Positions 27,704 through 36,476 of a DNA stretch of 64,000 bases are shown piece after piece. A program made the translations under genes and the position numbers. Where the stretch lies: contig CALOCQ010000002.1 in assembly GCA_942491885.1 (NCBI GenBank), positions 496,001-560,000 on the forward strand, given 5' to 3'. The notes beneath the pieces are model-generated. The model was not told the origin of the DNA. It was given only the letters and a program-made list of their open reading frames with translations, and did not search any database. This DNA comes from CALBPI01 sp942491885. GTDB taxonomy: Bacteria > Pseudomonadota > Gammaproteobacteria > Steroidobacterales > Woeseiaceae. How positions within the stretch are numbered: the stretch's first letter is position 1; every line of letters starts with the position of its first letter.

Positions 27704-27784
27704 GTTTCGTCGGTTTCGTCGGTTTCGTCGGTTTCGTCGGTTTCGTCGGTTTCGTCGGTTTCGTCGGTTTCGTCGGTTTCGTCG
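27704..27784. repeat. Nine perfect tandem copies of a 9-bp unit
   Basis: The unit GTTTCGTCG (CGACGAAAC on the minus strand) is repeated nine times without a mismatch over 81 nt. It lies between the stop of the ATL gene and the start of the small hydrolase gene, so in the likely transcript it forms part of the hydrolase leader, ending about 26 nt from the start codon. Open frames crossing it encode Val-Gly-Phe or Lys-Pro-Thr repeats but show no other coding signs. It resembles a variable-number tandem repeat. Confidence 0.97.
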
Positions 27785-27835
27785 GCGCAATGATAACCGG
27801 CATCATGCGTTTCATCATTGTCGTCGAAGCGAAAT

Positions 27836-28201
27836 TTAGCGCAACGGCCCGTCTATTCCGCCCCACATCCATTCATCGAGCGATACCTGCCAGTTGTAGC
27901 GACGCATATCGACACGGCCCTTGTCGACGATGACGCCCTCGGCGCGCAATCGCGCACGCTGACGCAGGCCGGAGGCACTGTCCGCCAGTAACGTCAGCTC
28001 GCCGCGCGCATTGAGCACACGATGCCATGGCACCTCACTATTGGCCGGCAACATCTTCATCACCCGACCTACCTGCCGCGCGCCGCGTGGCACACCGGCA
28101 AGCTCGGCGATACGCCCGTAGGTCGACACGCAACCCTCCGGTATCCGCATCACCGTGTCACGGATTTTTTGCTCTCTGATCTCACGTTCGTCCGGCTTCA
28201 T
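27836..28201 (-). CDS. Alkyltransferase-like protein (ATL, MGMT family)
   Basis: A 121-residue DNA-binding protein related to O6-alkylguanine-DNA alkyltransferase. The fold pieces are present (VMRIPEGCVSTYGRIAELAGVPRGARQVGRVM), but the active site reads PWHRV instead of PCHRV, so the acceptor cysteine is tryptophan. This is the hallmark of ATL proteins, which bind alkylated bases without repairing them and flag them for nucleotide excision repair. Its start overlaps the preceding GTPase gene by 4 nt (ATGA). Confidence 0.9.
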   Translation of the reverse strand: MKPDEREIREQKIRDTVMRIPEGCVSTYGRIAELAGVPRGARQVGRVMKMLPANSEVPWHRVLNARGELTLLADSASGLRQRARLRAEGVIVDKGRVDMRRYNWQVSLDEWMWGGIDGPLR

Positions 28202-29568
28202 CTGCCACGTGCACCGCGCAGCCGCGAGCGAATATCGTCACGCGCAAGTTGCAGGATCGAGTCACGGTCCAGGCTGTTGAGAATATCGTTGACGACGCGT
28301 TTGGGGCCGGCCTCCCCCCACGAGCATCCTTCGGCCAGATACTTGCGTGTCACCTGGCCGACGACATAGGTGCTGTAGTAGGCCACTGCGCCCTGCGCAC
28401 CCGCCGTCAGCATCGTCGACAAACCACCGGTGCCGACCTTCAACGCGCTGGAGACAAAATGAACGGCCCACACTGTGCCCATCAGCGCCAGCGCCTCGGT
28501 GGAAATCACACGCACCAGTGCACCGGCTTCATTGCGCGACAGCGGCAACGCAAACAGACGCGACAGGTGCACAACCATACCGACATCGATCGCGGCCGCC
28601 GCGAATAAATCGGCCACCGGCATCGGGTTCAGCGCGACGGCGACGCCCTTGCCGATGCAGTAGGTGCGCACCAGCTCATCGGCGATTTCACTGCGTGCGG
28701 CGACGAGGCGCTGGCCGACCTTGTCGGACAGATCAGCGGCGAACAACGATGCGTTCAACGCGGCCAGTGTCTTGCCTTCACGTTCGACAATACGCCACAG
28801 CGTCTCGCGCAGAGCAGCGAGCTCGGGCTCCCGCGTGCGCTGCTCGATACGCTCGACGCCGCCCTCATCGACGGCAACGTTGAGCGGCGCGGGGCTGGCG
28901 GCCGCGGCGATAATACGATCACCGGTCAGCAGCCCCTCGCAACGTTGCAACAACGCATTGAGCAAGGTGTCGCGCTCGGCCGTCGTGTAGCGGTCGATCT
29001 TGTTGAGCACCAGCAACACCGGCGGCCCCATTTCGCACAGTGACTTCAGCGCCTGAAATTCGCTGTCGGTCAGATCGGCATCGACAACAAAAAGAATAAT
29101 GTCGGCACGATTCGCGACTTCGCGCGCGATCGCCTCGCGCTGCTCGCCATCGGCCTCGTCAATGCCCGGCGTGTCGATGACAAAGATTCCGCCAGCCGGT
29201 CGTTCGTCCAGCGGTGCCATCGCCGACTGTCGTGTTTCGCCGTGCAACGGACTGACGCTGAATACGGGCTCGCCGACAAGCGCGTTCAACAACGACGACT
29301 TGCCGGTGCTGACACGGCCGAAAGCCGCGACATGCAAATGTCCTTGCTCAAGCTTATCGAGCATCGCCCTGACCTGCACATAGTCATCGCGCAGGGAATC
29401 GCGCAGCCGCTCCGGCAGCCGTTTGTCCTCGAGCAGATCGGTCAGCGACTCGCGCGCCAGCGCGAGGTGGTGCGCATCACCGTCCACGTTACCGTCAGCG
29501 TCGGTTGGTGTCGGCGTGTTCGATGGCGATTTTCGCCACCCGCCGAACACCTTGCTCCAAATACTCAT
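28198..29568 (-). CDS. Membrane-associated GTPase, DUF697-like C-terminus (copy 1)
   Basis: A 456-residue protein with an Era/dynamin-like GTPase domain: G1 GRVSTGKSSLLNAL near residue 80, G3 DTPG, G4 NKID. The C-terminal half has hydrophobic helices (VALNPMPVADLFAAAAIDVGMVVHLSRLF; ALALMGTVWAVHFVSSALKVG) like the DUF697 region of YcjF-type proteins, which would associate with or cross the membrane. The ATG at 29568 has AAGGGG upstream and lies 74 nt inside the preceding GTPase gene, in another frame. Function unknown; paralogous to that neighbour. Confidence 0.8.
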   Translation of the reverse strand: MSIWSKVFGGWRKSPSNTPTPTDADGNVDGDAHHLALARESLTDLLEDKRLPERLRDSLRDDYVQVRAMLDKLEQGHLHVAAFGRVSTGKSSLLNALVGEPVFSVSPLHGETRQSAMAPLDERPAGGIFVIDTPGIDEADGEQREAIAREVANRADIILFVVDADLTDSEFQALKSLCEMGPPVLLVLNKIDRYTTAERDTLLNALLQRCEGLLTGDRIIAAAASPAPLNVAVDEGGVERIEQRTREPELAALRETLWRIVEREGKTLAALNASLFAADLSDKVGQRLVAARSEIADELVRTYCIGKGVAVALNPMPVADLFAAAAIDVGMVVHLSRLFALPLSRNEAGALVRVISTEALALMGTVWAVHFVSSALKVGTGGLSTMLTAGAQGAVAYYSTYVVGQVTRKYLAEGCSWGEAGPKRVVNDILNSLDRDSILQLARDDIRSRLRGARGR

Positions 29569-31000
29569 GCATCCCCTTCTCAACGGCATCCGCTGCCGCC
29601 TGCGCGGAAAAGTGTCCCTCAGCCTCAAGCGAGGTCGCGAGGCCACGGCCCACCGCATCAAAAATCAACCCATACGCGACCGCGTGCACCAGTCCGCCGG
29701 CGATAGTACCGACGCCCGGAAACGCCTTAAGGCCATTACCGGCAATCGCCAGAGACACCGGCAGCGTTTTGCCAACGCGACTCTGACTCAGATTCAGAAA
29801 GGACTCAACGTCGAGGTCGCGCGGTTGCTGACCGTAAAGCCGGCATAGCTCACGCGTCATCGCCGTACCCAGATAGCCCTGAATAACGATATCGGTTCCG
29901 GGCGTTACAGCCGCCAGCGCACCCACCACCGCACGCCGTGTCGAGCTGCGTACGATTTGCTCGGCGCGTTGCCGGCGATAGCGTTGTTCTGCCTGCTGCA
30001 GTTTCTCTGCCGCCAGGGTCAGCAGTGCGTGCTCGCGGAGTGCGTTTATCGCGCTGAGGTCGCCGCCCAGCAGTTCCTCCAGCGCCATCACCAACTGGCT
30101 GATATCCGGCTCGCGCACACGTGTCTGCTGACGTTCGACACCCGAGGCATCGCGCGCCACCACCGTTTGTTCACCGCCCGCGATCGTGACCACCAGAGCC
30201 GGTGATTTGCCGGCATCGTTATCACCCGGCGCACTCACACGCTGCTGGATACGTTGCAGCAACTGACCCAGCTCATCCTCGGCATAACGATCAGCCTTGT
30301 TCAGCGTAATGATCAGCGGTTTGTTAAGCGCCCGCAGCGCACGCAGCGCGTCAATCTGCTGGCGGGTAAGATCGCCATCGGTGACGAAGATCACCGCGTG
30401 CGCACGACGCGCCTCGTCGAGCATCTCGCTGTCGAGCGTCTTGCCGACCGCTTCAAGCCCGGGCAAATCGGAGAGGCTGATTGTCGCGCCCGTTTTCGAC
30501 TGCCACTGATAGCGGGCAATGTCGGTGGTCGAGCCCGCCAGCGGGCTGATCAGCACGTCGGCATCCGGCAACAGCGCTCGCGCCAACGATGATTTGCCGG
30601 TGCTCACCTCACCGAACAACGCCAGCGTCAGGTCACCGCCCGCACGATGTGCCTCGAGCGCCGCGAACTCACGCTCCGCATCGGTGGCGTCCATGCCTTG
30701 TTCGCGCACCTCGTCGAGACGCTGCTGCAAGGCCGCTTCATCCATCGGTGCCGGCACAGAAGATGATTTCGCGCCAGCGCGGCGCGGCACGACGAAACGA
30801 AAAATCAACCACAGGAACGATGCCAGAGCACCGCCGAGCAAAGCCAGAAAACCGTAGCGAATCACCGCCGGCCCATCGAGCAGACGCTGCCAGATGCTGA
30901 GCGCGGAATCCGTCAGCATTAGCAGCGCACCGATGACGGCGATAAACAGCAACAACAACGCGAAGCCGATCAGCATTCGCAACGCACCACCGACCTTCAT
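29495..31000 (-). CDS. Membrane GTPase with two N-terminal transmembrane segments (copy 2)
   Basis: A 501-residue protein. Two hydrophobic segments (LIGFALLLLFIAVIGALLML; YGFLALLGGALASFLWLIF) precede a GTPase domain with G1 GEVSTGKSSLARAL, G3 SDLPG and G4 NKAD. The C-terminal half (RRAVVGALAAVTPGTDIVIQGYLG..., FPGVGTIAGGLVHAVAYGLIF) is of the DUF697 type. It is related to the following GTPase gene, which it overlaps by 74 nt, and its ATG overlaps the symporter stop by 4 nt. A role in envelope or membrane stress is only a guess. Confidence 0.8.
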   Translation of the reverse strand: MKVGGALRMLIGFALLLLFIAVIGALLMLTDSALSIWQRLLDGPAVIRYGFLALLGGALASFLWLIFRFVVPRRAGAKSSSVPAPMDEAALQQRLDEVREQGMDATDAEREFAALEAHRAGGDLTLALFGEVSTGKSSLARALLPDADVLISPLAGSTTDIARYQWQSKTGATISLSDLPGLEAVGKTLDSEMLDEARRAHAVIFVTDGDLTRQQIDALRALRALNKPLIITLNKADRYAEDELGQLLQRIQQRVSAPGDNDAGKSPALVVTIAGGEQTVVARDASGVERQQTRVREPDISQLVMALEELLGGDLSAINALREHALLTLAAEKLQQAEQRYRRQRAEQIVRSSTRRAVVGALAAVTPGTDIVIQGYLGTAMTRELCRLYGQQPRDLDVESFLNLSQSRVGKTLPVSLAIAGNGLKAFPGVGTIAGGLVHAVAYGLIFDAVGRGLATSLEAEGHFSAQAAADAVEKGMHEYLEQGVRRVAKIAIEHADTNRR

Positions 31001-32391
31001 GAGCTACCTCGCTGTCGACCGATGAGGACAATCGCCGCCGAGACGAGCAACGGCAACAAGCGTTCGGCTGCGTCGCCGGGCGCACTTGGCAAGTAATAGA
31101 ACAACACGGTCAAACCGAAGCCGGCCAGCATCGCCGCAAGCGTCGTTGTAGCACCCAGCCGCCAACCCCACAGGCGCGCCACGAGCAGCGGACCGAACGC
31201 GGAACCGATAGCGTGCCATGCAAATAGCACCCGTGAAAAAATGTCCTCCGGCACCCATAACGCCAGCATAACGGCAAGCACTGACAGCACCAGCACAACG
31301 ACTCGCGCCAGGGCCGGCGCATCGTCAGCGCTCGCCGCCCCGCGCCAGTCATGCGCAACCGCGGCCGCCGCTGTCAGCAACTGGCTGTCGGCGGTCGACA
31401 TGATCGCCGACAGCACCGCGGCCAGCACCAGGCCACCCAGTACCGGTGTTAACAGAGCATTTGCGGCGTAGAACAATGCCTGCTCGCCGTCGGGTACCGA
31501 CGCGAATAATGCGCGCGCCGACAGGCCCAAAATCAACATACCGCTGTAAACGACCAATGCCCAACCGATCGCAACGCGCCGGCCACGCCGCAGGGCCGCT
31601 TCATCCTGCAAGGCCATGAAGCGGTTGACGACGTGCGGTTGGCCCGGATAGCCGAGACCGATTCCCAACGTGCCCAGCACGAAGGCTACGCCCAGCCAGC
31701 CCGGATTGTTGTCAACGATGGAACCGGACAACGCCTGCGATAGGGCGCCGGGCTGATCGACCACTGTCAGCAACGCGGCCACCGGCAGCACAACCGCGAC
31801 CAGCAACATCGTGACTGCCTGCAGCGCATCCGTCACGCTGACCGCCCAGAAGCCACCGACCAACGTGTACAGCATAACGATCGAGGCGCCGACAATGATG
31901 CTGGTGGCCGGTGGCCAATTGAAGTTGGCACTGAATGCTTTGCCGGCGCCGTCAAACTGCGCGGCGATATAGAACAGAAAGCAGAAAAGAATGATGGCGC
32001 TGGCTACGCGCAGCAAGAAACGCCGCTGGTCACCCAGAGATGCCGGCACGATCACTTCCGACAACGTCAATGATCGATCATTGCGGGCAAGAACCCGCAA
32101 CCGTGGCGCGATGATAAACCAGTTGATAACGAAGCCGCCCAGCGTCGCCGGAAACAGCCACAGTGCCGACGCGCCCCACGCATAAGCGGCACCGCTGACG
32201 CCGAGCAGCGTCCATGCGGACGACGAACTGGCGCTGGCACTGAGCCCGGCGACCCATCCGCCGAGTTTGCCGCCGGCGAGCAGAAAATCACGTGTATCGC
32301 TGTTGCGACGCGAGGCCCACAAGCCAATGCCAAGCAGCAGCAGGTTATAGGCAACAAGGGTGTACAGGACGATGGCATCGCGGGTCATCAT
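30997..32391 (-). CDS. Sodium:solute symporter family protein
   Basis: A 464-residue membrane protein with about 12-13 hydrophobic helices and PutP-like (SSS family) features: DFLLAGGKLGGWVAGLSASASSSSAWTLLG in the first core helix region, and SAIMSTADSQLLTAAAAVAHD in the helix that helps form the sodium site. Substrate cannot be read. A proline or other carboxylate-type solute is typical of this branch, and the divergent 5-oxoprolinase gene (13 nt away) makes pyroglutamate worth considering. The start is one of two adjacent ATGs (32391/32388). Confidence 0.87.
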   Translation of the reverse strand: MMTRDAIVLYTLVAYNLLLLGIGLWASRRNSDTRDFLLAGGKLGGWVAGLSASASSSSAWTLLGVSGAAYAWGASALWLFPATLGGFVINWFIIAPRLRVLARNDRSLTLSEVIVPASLGDQRRFLLRVASAIILFCFLFYIAAQFDGAGKAFSANFNWPPATSIIVGASIVMLYTLVGGFWAVSVTDALQAVTMLLVAVVLPVAALLTVVDQPGALSQALSGSIVDNNPGWLGVAFVLGTLGIGLGYPGQPHVVNRFMALQDEAALRRGRRVAIGWALVVYSGMLILGLSARALFASVPDGEQALFYAANALLTPVLGGLVLAAVLSAIMSTADSQLLTAAAAVAHDWRGAASADDAPALARVVVLVLSVLAVMLALWVPEDIFSRVLFAWHAIGSAFGPLLVARLWGWRLGATTTLAAMLAGFGLTVLFYYLPSAPGDAAERLLPLLVSAAIVLIGRQRGSS

Positions 32392-32404
32392 GCTATGGTA
32401 GCCG

Positions 32405-35400
32405 ATGATGACGAGCCATAGCGATAAGCGGCCGGGCTGGCAATTCTGGATCGACCGTGGCGGCACGTTCACCGACATTGTTGCGCGCGCGCCGGACGGG
32501 CATCTGATCAGTGACAAGCTGCTATCCGAACAGCCCGGATTCTATGCCGACGCCGCGGCCGAGGGCATCCGTCGATTGCTGCAAAAACATGCACCGCCCG
32601 ATGCGCGCGTCGACGCCATCCGAATCGGCACGACGGTCGCAACCAATGCCTTGCTCGAAGGCAACAGCCCACCAACAGCACTGATGCTCACCGCCGGTTT
32701 CGAAGACCTGCTGGATATCGCCGACCAGCGCCGTGACGCGTTGTTCGCGCTGCACATCACAAAGCGCCGCATTCCTGTCGCAAGCATACAAACAACCGGC
32801 GCGCGGATGGACAGCAACGGACTGGTGCTGCGAGCGCCCGATGAACAAACGCTTCATCGGCAACTCAAGGCGTTGCGTGATGACGGCATCGAACATCTGG
32901 CGATCAGCCTGCTGCATGGCTGGCGCAACCCCGCGCACGAAATAGCGATCGCAGCGCTGGCGCGAACCGTCGGCTTCACCAATATCGTCTGCGGCAGCGA
33001 AGTCGCGCCGCTGCGCGGCTATCTGGCACGCACCGAAACAACATTGCTCGACGCCTGGCTGACGCCCGTCGTGCACGACTACCTTGAAGGCCTGCGACGC
33101 GCGTTGGCTAATGTCTGCGACTGCGACGATATCGCCTTCATGCAAAGCAATGGCGGGCTGATCGACGCCGACGAAATCCGCGGTAAAGACGCGGTGCTGT
33201 CCGGTCCCGCGGGTGGCATCATCGGCATCGCGCGCTGCGCCGAACGCAGCCAGCTAGCGCGGGTGGTTGGCTTCGATATGGGCGGCACATCAACCGATGT
33301 GTGTCTCTGGCAAGGCGAGCTCGAGCAACAATCGGCGAACCGCATCGGACAATACCGGCTGAATACGCCGATGCTGCGGCTCGACACCATTGCCGCGGGC
33401 GGCGGCTCCATACTGCGCTGGCAGGATCAGCGCTTTCAGGTCGGGCCGCAATCCGCCGGTGCCGCGCCCGGTCCCGCCGCCTACGGACGCGGCGGCCCGC
33501 TGACACTGACGGACGCAAACATTCTGGTCGGACGCTTGCCACATGCGTTCGTGCCGCCGGTATTCGGGCGAGACGGCTGCCAGCCGCTGGATATTACCGC
33601 GAGCCGCGCCGCCATTGATGCGATGTTCGAGACGACCACCGGGCACGAGCACAGCGCGCACGATCAATCGTCATCGCGCGCATCGATAGCCGAGGGCTTC
33701 ATCGCGGTCGCCGTTGACAACATGGCCTCGGCGATACGCCATCAGGCTTTGCAGCGCGGCGAAGATGTACGCCGCTTTACGCTGGCGGCATTCGGTGGCG
33801 CGTCCGGCCAGCTTGTGTGCCGCGTTGCCGATGCGCTGCAGGTCGACGAGATCTGGATACATCCGTTCGCGGGGGTATTCTCGGCGCTGGGTATCGGCCT
33901 TGCCGACCGCGTCCGCATGCGCGACGTGGCTATCGGGCTGCCCCTGCAAGACAGCAAGGCGCAGCTGCAACGTCACTGTGACGAGGCGCGCCGTCAATGC
34001 ACCGCAAAGAGCAATGTCACACTCACTTTTGAGGCCGCGTTGCAGGTCACCGGCAGCGACACTGTGCTCAACGTCGCGCTGGATGAACCCGCGGCCATGC
34101 GACAGGCATTCAACGAGGCACACATGCGTCGCTTCGGCATGCCGGCCAGTGGCGACCCGCACGTAGCATCATTGCGAGTTAGCGAAATCATCGCCAACGA
34201 TACGTCCGACAATGCGGCATATGACGCCGACGCGGCAACACCGACAGCCGTGGGTCACAGTCAGTTGTTCGTCGACGGCAAACTTCATGACGCCGACATA
34301 TTTCAACTCGACGATATCGGCACAACACCAGTGACGGGGCCGGCCATCCTGACCGCCAGCAACACCACCGTGGTGGTCGATGCGCATTGGCGGGCTCTGC
34401 GTGACGACCACGGCGCTTTGCGCCTGACGCGCACGAAAACACCTCGCACGACGACAACCATGCACAGCGATGACGCGGTAATGCTTGAGATTTTCAACAA
34501 TCGCTTCACGCAGGTGGCGGAGCAAATGGGGCGCGTGCTCGAAAGCACCGCGCATTCGGTCAACATCAAGGAACGGCTGGATTTCTCGTGCGCGCTGTTC
34601 GACGACTGCGGCCGCCTGATTGCCAATGCGCCACACATGCCGGTGCATCTCGGCTCGATGGGGGCAAGCGTTGCGCACGTGCTCGCCGACGCCACAGACC
34701 TTCGTCATGGCGACGTCTTTCTGCTCAACAGCCCCTTCGCCGGCGGTACACATTTACCCGACATAACCGCCATCAGCCCCTGGTGCGATGAGGCCGGCAA
34801 GTTGCGCTTCTTCGTCGCCAGTCGCGCGCATCATGCGGATATCGGCGGCATCACGCCAGGCTCAATGCCGGCAACCAGCCGGCACATCGACGAGGAAGGC
34901 GTCTTGCTCGACAACGTTCGCGTCATGCGCGATGGCGACTTCGATGAGGCCGGTTTGCGCGCGCGTCTCGGTGACCATCGCTGGCCCGCCCGCAATATCG
35001 ATCGCAACATCAATGACGTGCGGGCCCAGATCGCATCGCTGCACGAAGGGGTGCGACAGATCGAGCGCATGCTGGAGACGTTTGGCATTGCGACCGTCAC
35101 ACAGCACATGCAGCGGGTCAGAGACAACGCGACCGACTGCGTGCGCCAGGAGCTGGGCCGACTCACCAGCGGCAGCGATACGCTAAGCATGGACAACGGG
35201 CTGGTGATTCGCGTTGCGATCCGGGTCGACAAGACACACGGCACGGCGGTCATCGATTTCAGCGGCACCTCGGCGCAGCACGATGGCAACTTCAACGCGC
35301 CGCTGTCGGTGACGCGCGCGGCAACGCTTTATGTATTACGTACGCTGGTGGATCGCGACATCCCGCTCAATGACGGCTGTCTCGAGCCGGTCGAGATCAT

Positions 35401-35995
35401 CGTGCCCGAGGGGTGTTTCCTCAACCCCGCATGGCCCGCGGCGGTAGTCGCCGGAAATGTTGAAACATCGCAATGCGTGACCAACGCCTTGTACGCGGCT
35501 CTCGGCATCATGGCCGACGCACAGGGCACGATGAACAACCTGACCTTCGGCAATGATCGTGTCCAATACTACGAGACGATCGCGGGCGGCACCGGCGCCG
35601 GCAACGGATTCGGCGGCGCGGATGGTGTGCAGAGCCACATGACCAACTCGAGGATGACCGATCCCGAAGTACTGGAGTCACGCCTGCCTGTGCGCGTCGA
35701 AGCATTTACCATCCGCAGGAACTCCGGCGGCGGCGGCGAATGGCGGGGTGGCGATGGCGTTGTCCGTCAGCTGCGCTTTCTCGAGCCGGTCGAGTGCTCG
35801 ATACTGTCCGGGTTCCGGCGCATCGCGCCGCGCGGGCTGGCGGGTGGTGACGATGCCGAATGCGGCATCAATACCGTACGGCGGGCCGACGGCAGTGAGT
35901 ACGAGCTCGACGGGGTGAGCACCGCAACGCTGGATTGCGGTGACCAGATAATTGTCGCCACACCGGGCGGCGGCGGTTTCGGGCGTGAGACCTGA
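32405..35995 (+). CDS. 5-oxoprolinase / hydantoinase, fused A and B halves
   Basis: A 1196-residue ATP-dependent enzyme predicted to open 5-oxoproline (pyroglutamate) to glutamate. The HyuA half starts WIDRGGTFTDIVARAPDG, with a second actin-fold loop VGFDMGGTSTDVCLW. The HyuB half begins near residue 690 (EIFNNRFTQVAEQMGRVLESTAHSVNIKERLDFSCALFD) and ends GGGGFGRET. The fused length fits 5-oxoprolinases rather than separate N-methylhydantoinase subunits. Its first ATG is 13 nt from the divergent symporter's, so each promoter must lie in the other gene or be very compact. Confidence 0.9.
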   Translation: MMTSHSDKRPGWQFWIDRGGTFTDIVARAPDGHLISDKLLSEQPGFYADAAAEGIRRLLQKHAPPDARVDAIRIGTTVATNALLEGNSPPTALMLTAGFEDLLDIADQRRDALFALHITKRRIPVASIQTTGARMDSNGLVLRAPDEQTLHRQLKALRDDGIEHLAISLLHGWRNPAHEIAIAALARTVGFTNIVCGSEVAPLRGYLARTETTLLDAWLTPVVHDYLEGLRRALANVCDCDDIAFMQSNGGLIDADEIRGKDAVLSGPAGGIIGIARCAERSQLARVVGFDMGGTSTDVCLWQGELEQQSANRIGQYRLNTPMLRLDTIAAGGGSILRWQDQRFQVGPQSAGAAPGPAAYGRGGPLTLTDANILVGRLPHAFVPPVFGRDGCQPLDITASRAAIDAMFETTTGHEHSAHDQSSSRASIAEGFIAVAVDNMASAIRHQALQRGEDVRRFTLAAFGGASGQLVCRVADALQVDEIWIHPFAGVFSALGIGLADRVRMRDVAIGLPLQDSKAQLQRHCDEARRQCTAKSNVTLTFEAALQVTGSDTVLNVALDEPAAMRQAFNEAHMRRFGMPASGDPHVASLRVSEIIANDTSDNAAYDADAATPTAVGHSQLFVDGKLHDADIFQLDDIGTTPVTGPAILTASNTTVVVDAHWRALRDDHGALRLTRTKTPRTTTTMHSDDAVMLEIFNNRFTQVAEQMGRVLESTAHSVNIKERLDFSCALFDDCGRLIANAPHMPVHLGSMGASVAHVLADATDLRHGDVFLLNSPFAGGTHLPDITAISPWCDEAGKLRFFVASRAHHADIGGITPGSMPATSRHIDEEGVLLDNVRVMRDGDFDEAGLRARLGDHRWPARNIDRNINDVRAQIASLHEGVRQIERMLETFGIATVTQHMQRVRDNATDCVRQELGRLTSGSDTLSMDNGLVIRVAIRVDKTHGTAVIDFSGTSAQHDGNFNAPLSVTRAATLYVLRTLVDRDIPLNDGCLEPVEIIVPEGCFLNPAWPAAVVAGNVETSQCVTNALYAALGIMADAQGTMNNLTFGNDRVQYYETIAGGTGAGNGFGGADGVQSHMTNSRMTDPEVLESRLPVRVEAFTIRRNSGGGGEWRGGDGVVRQLRFLEPVECSILSGFRRIAPRGLAGGDDAECGINTVRRADGSEYELDGVSTATLDCGDQIIVATPGGGGFGRET

Positions 35996-36001
35996 CGGCT
36001 G

Positions 36002-36286
36002 TCAGGCGCTGACCTCGACGCCGTTCCAGAAGGCCACGTAATCCTTGATATTCGCCGCCTTCTCCAGCGGCTCCGGGTAATACCAGGCCGCCGCCGCGTT
36101 GCGCTGACCGTCAACCTCAAGATCGAAATAGCGTGCCGTGCCTTTCCAGCCGCAATACGTGGTCTTGCTGTTGTCACTGTAATAGCCGGCCGTAATCGCA
36201 TCGCGCGGAAAATAGTGGTTGCCCTCGACAATAATTGTCTCGTCACTCTCGGCCACTACCGCGCCGTTCCAGACTGCTTTTGCCAT
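36002..36286 (-). CDS. DUF427 domain protein
   Basis: A 94-residue protein that is a complete DUF427 domain: MAKAVWNGAVVAESDETI, YFPRDAI, TTYCGWKGTARYFDL and the closing VAFWNGVEV are the family's conserved stretches. Function is unknown; the fold is a small beta-barrel. GGAG lies 8 nt upstream of the ATG. It follows a 37-residue membrane peptide gene by 14 nt. A 6-bp hairpin (35991-36006) sits between its stop and the convergent 5-oxoprolinase gene. Confidence 0.88.
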   Translation of the reverse strand: MAKAVWNGAVVAESDETIIVEGNHYFPRDAITAGYYSDNSKTTYCGWKGTARYFDLEVDGQRNAAAAWYYPEPLEKAANIKDYVAFWNGVEVSA

Positions 36287-36300
36287 GTGCCTTACTCCGT

Positions 36301-36414
36301 TCAGATCAGTGAAACAACGGCGACCACGATGATCGCGACATAAACCGCACCGGCCGCAAGTGTGGCCGCACTGATCGAATCATTGCCGCGTCGGCGTTGC
36401 CGTGTTGATTTCAT
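36301..36414 (-). CDS. Putative 37-residue single-span membrane peptide
   Basis: The short frame encodes a basic N-terminus (KSTRQRRRGND) followed by one hydrophobic helix (AATLAAGAVYVAIIVVAVVS), the design of a small membrane protein with its N-terminus inside. A GGAA lies about 9 nt before the ATG, and the DUF427 gene follows 14 nt after the stop on the same strand. No family is recognised. Support is the charge pattern, spacing and operon position only; chance cannot be excluded. Confidence 0.45.
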   Translation of the reverse strand: MKSTRQRRRGNDSISAATLAAGAVYVAIIVVAVVSLI

Positions 36415-36476
36415 GCTCGCGTTCCGTGGTCGTTACCCGCGTTATTTCGTTGTCAAACCAGACACGGATGCAGCGA

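Noticed and set aside
27704..27784. CRISPR array
   Set aside because: The 9-bp units are directly abutting with no spacers, and no cas gene is in the window.
27649..27933. Frames across the tandem repeat encoding Val-Gly-Phe (+) or Lys-Pro-Thr (-) repeats
   Set aside because: They exist only because the 9-bp unit keeps every frame open; no ribosome site, no conserved flanks, and they overlap the ATL gene end.
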